Source: Bdellovibrionales bacterium
GTDB lineage: Bacteria > Bdellovibrionota > Bdellovibrionia > Bdellovibrionales > UBA1609
Direction: 5' to 3'
Assembly (NCBI GenBank): GCA_020435025.1
Contig: JAGRAG010000407.1
Coordinates: 1-6,923 of the forward strand
Length of the DNA stretch: 6,923 bases
Shown here piece after piece: positions 6,192 to 6,923 of this stretch. Each line of letters opens with the position of its first letter. Positions within the stretch are counted from its first letter, which is position 1. A program made the position numbers and the translations under genes. The notes under the pieces are model-generated. The model searched no databases and was not told the DNA's origin. It was given only the letters and a program-made list of their open reading frames with translations.

Positions 6192-6716
6192 TTAAATCCC
6201 TGCTCGATCTCGCTCTTCATCGTCGACCCGAGATGAAACACCACCCTTGAGGTTGGCTCGATAAGCTAATTGCGTGATGTCGTAATCAAACTGGCTGTCG
6301 GCCATTCCTGGTGTCATCCATTCTGGACCCATTCGAATGGCATCGACAGGACAGGCTTCTTCACAGAAACCACAAAAGACACATCTTAAAACATCAATAT
6401 TGTAACTAATGGGGTACTTTTCAACCTTTGGATCTTCGTGTTCCGCCGCAGTAATGGTGATACAATCAGCCGGACAGTTGGTCGCACACAGCATACAGGC
6501 CGTACAGCGAATCGATCCATCCTTGCGAACCGTCAAAATATGGTTTCCCTTAAAACGAGGTCCATATTCATAACGTTCTTCTGGATAGTTTAAAGTAGGC
6601 ATGGGTTTTATACCTAACAAGTTTTGAAACATTCCTTTAATCGTCAAACCCAGCCCCGACAAGATTCCTGGCAAATACCAACTCGCAACTGCTCCCGGTC
6701 GTTTTACAAAACTCAT
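6192..6716 (-). CDS. nuoI: NADH-quinone oxidoreductase subunit I
   Basis: Peripheral-arm subunit of respiratory complex I (NuoI/TYKY). It carries the two [4Fe-4S] clusters (N6a and N6b) that pass electrons toward cluster N2 and quinone at the cytoplasmic face of the membrane. The 174 residues match the usual size (E. coli about 180). Two complete ferredoxin-type motifs are present: C71, C74, C77, C81-P in CTACMLCATNCP and C112, C115, C118, C122-P in CVFCGFCEEACP. In each motif the fourth Cys serves the other cluster, as in the family. The N-terminal amphipathic stretch (about 13-36) fits membrane attachment, and the RFKGNHILTVRKDGSIRC approach to the first motif is typical. The ATG at 6714-6716 overlaps the upstream stop as ATGA. 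A GAGGT ribosome binding site lies at 6722-6726. Its upstream neighbour looks like nuoG rather than nuoH, which differs from the common G-H-I order. Confidence 0.96.
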   Translation of the reverse strand: MSFVKRPGAVASWYLPGILSGLGLTIKGMFQNLLGIKPMPTLNYPEERYEYGPRFKGNHILTVRKDGSIRCTACMLCATNCPADCITITAAEHEDPKVEKYPISYNIDVLRCVFCGFCEEACPVDAIRMGPEWMTPGMADSQFDYDITQLAYRANLKGGVSSRVDDEERDRAGI

Positions 6717-6923
6717 AATGTACCTCGTTGCCCTACAAAATAATTGGTCTTCACTGGGGTCGTATAAAAAGGATTATTAACAGTCACCTCTCCTCCCGAA
6801 AGAAGGGTCGAAATATCAACTAAGCTCAATGCGCCAACAACCATCGTACTGCCTCGTTTTACTTTTTGCTCAACACCTTTAAAATTCACGTAGGTCCCCT
6901 CTTTTTCAAAAAAGGTCTTCATC
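6713..6923 (-). CDS. nuoG: NADH-quinone oxidoreductase subunit G, C-terminal fragment
   Basis: Only the 3' end of the gene is in the window; the 5' end lies beyond position 6923. About 69 residues are visible. The stretch FFEKEGTYVNFKGVEQKV resembles the block near the C-terminus of NuoG and other molybdopterin-oxidoreductase-fold subunits, where an E-x-x-G-T-x-x-N motif is followed by a GRxQ-like element. Here the Arg of that element is Val (GVEQ). The Met at 6920-6922 is most likely an internal residue and not the start, because this motif normally lies several hundred residues into the protein. The stop TGA (6713-6715) overlaps the nuoI ATG. The family assignment rests on a short segment plus the nuoI neighbour. 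Another molybdopterin-fold subunit is the main alternative. Confidence 0.72.
   Translation of the reverse strand, partial: MKTFFEKEGTYVNFKGVEQKVKRGSTMVVGALSLVDISTLLSGGEVTVNNPFYTTPVKTNYFVGQRGTL

Noticed and set aside
1..6923. Search for CRISPR arrays, insertion sequences, tRNA genes and long direct repeats
   Set aside because: None was seen. The window is almost fully accounted for by the listed genes and short spacers.

Overview
This 6.9 kb chromosomal window comes from a Gram-negative bacterium with a proteobacterial-type gene set. The style of the secreted proteins and the mix of nuo, UPF0104, mgtE and recO genes suggest a relative of Bdellovibrio (Bdellovibrionota). That placement is inference and was not checked by any search.

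Layout. The left half reads on the + strand. It holds nfo (endonuclease IV, complete with every metal ligand), then about 240 bases without a gene, then a pair of genes for exported proteins. The first of the pair is a c-type-cytochrome-like gene split by a frameshift near 1513-1530: the 5' part at 1089-1550 carries the signal peptide and the 3' part, up to 2214, carries a CxxCH haem motif. Two bases later, behind a good ribosome binding site, starts an exported 308-residue protein with an NlpC/P60- or papain-like Cys/His signature. The right half reads on the - strand and is a compact chain in transcription order: nuoG 3' end (entering from beyond the window), nuoI, a UPF0104 flippase-like membrane protein, mgtE and recO. 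Neighbours overlap by 4 bases, or are separated by 3 to 15 bases, so one polycistronic transcript is likely. The two halves converge in a 28-base gap at 3144-3171.

How the genes relate. nuoG/nuoI belong to respiratory complex I. The three genes downstream (lipid-flippase-like protein, Mg2+ transporter/channel, recombination mediator) are unrelated in function and probably just share the transcript. nfo and recO are both DNA-repair genes, but on opposite strands. The exported pair between them is the accessory part of the window. It could act in the periplasm or outside the cell, but no function can be assigned from sequence alone.

Most worth a second look: the frameshifted cytochrome-like gene and its possible lost first haem site, the exported Cys/His protein coupled to it, and an MgtE whose usual pore aspartate is a glutamine (Q436).
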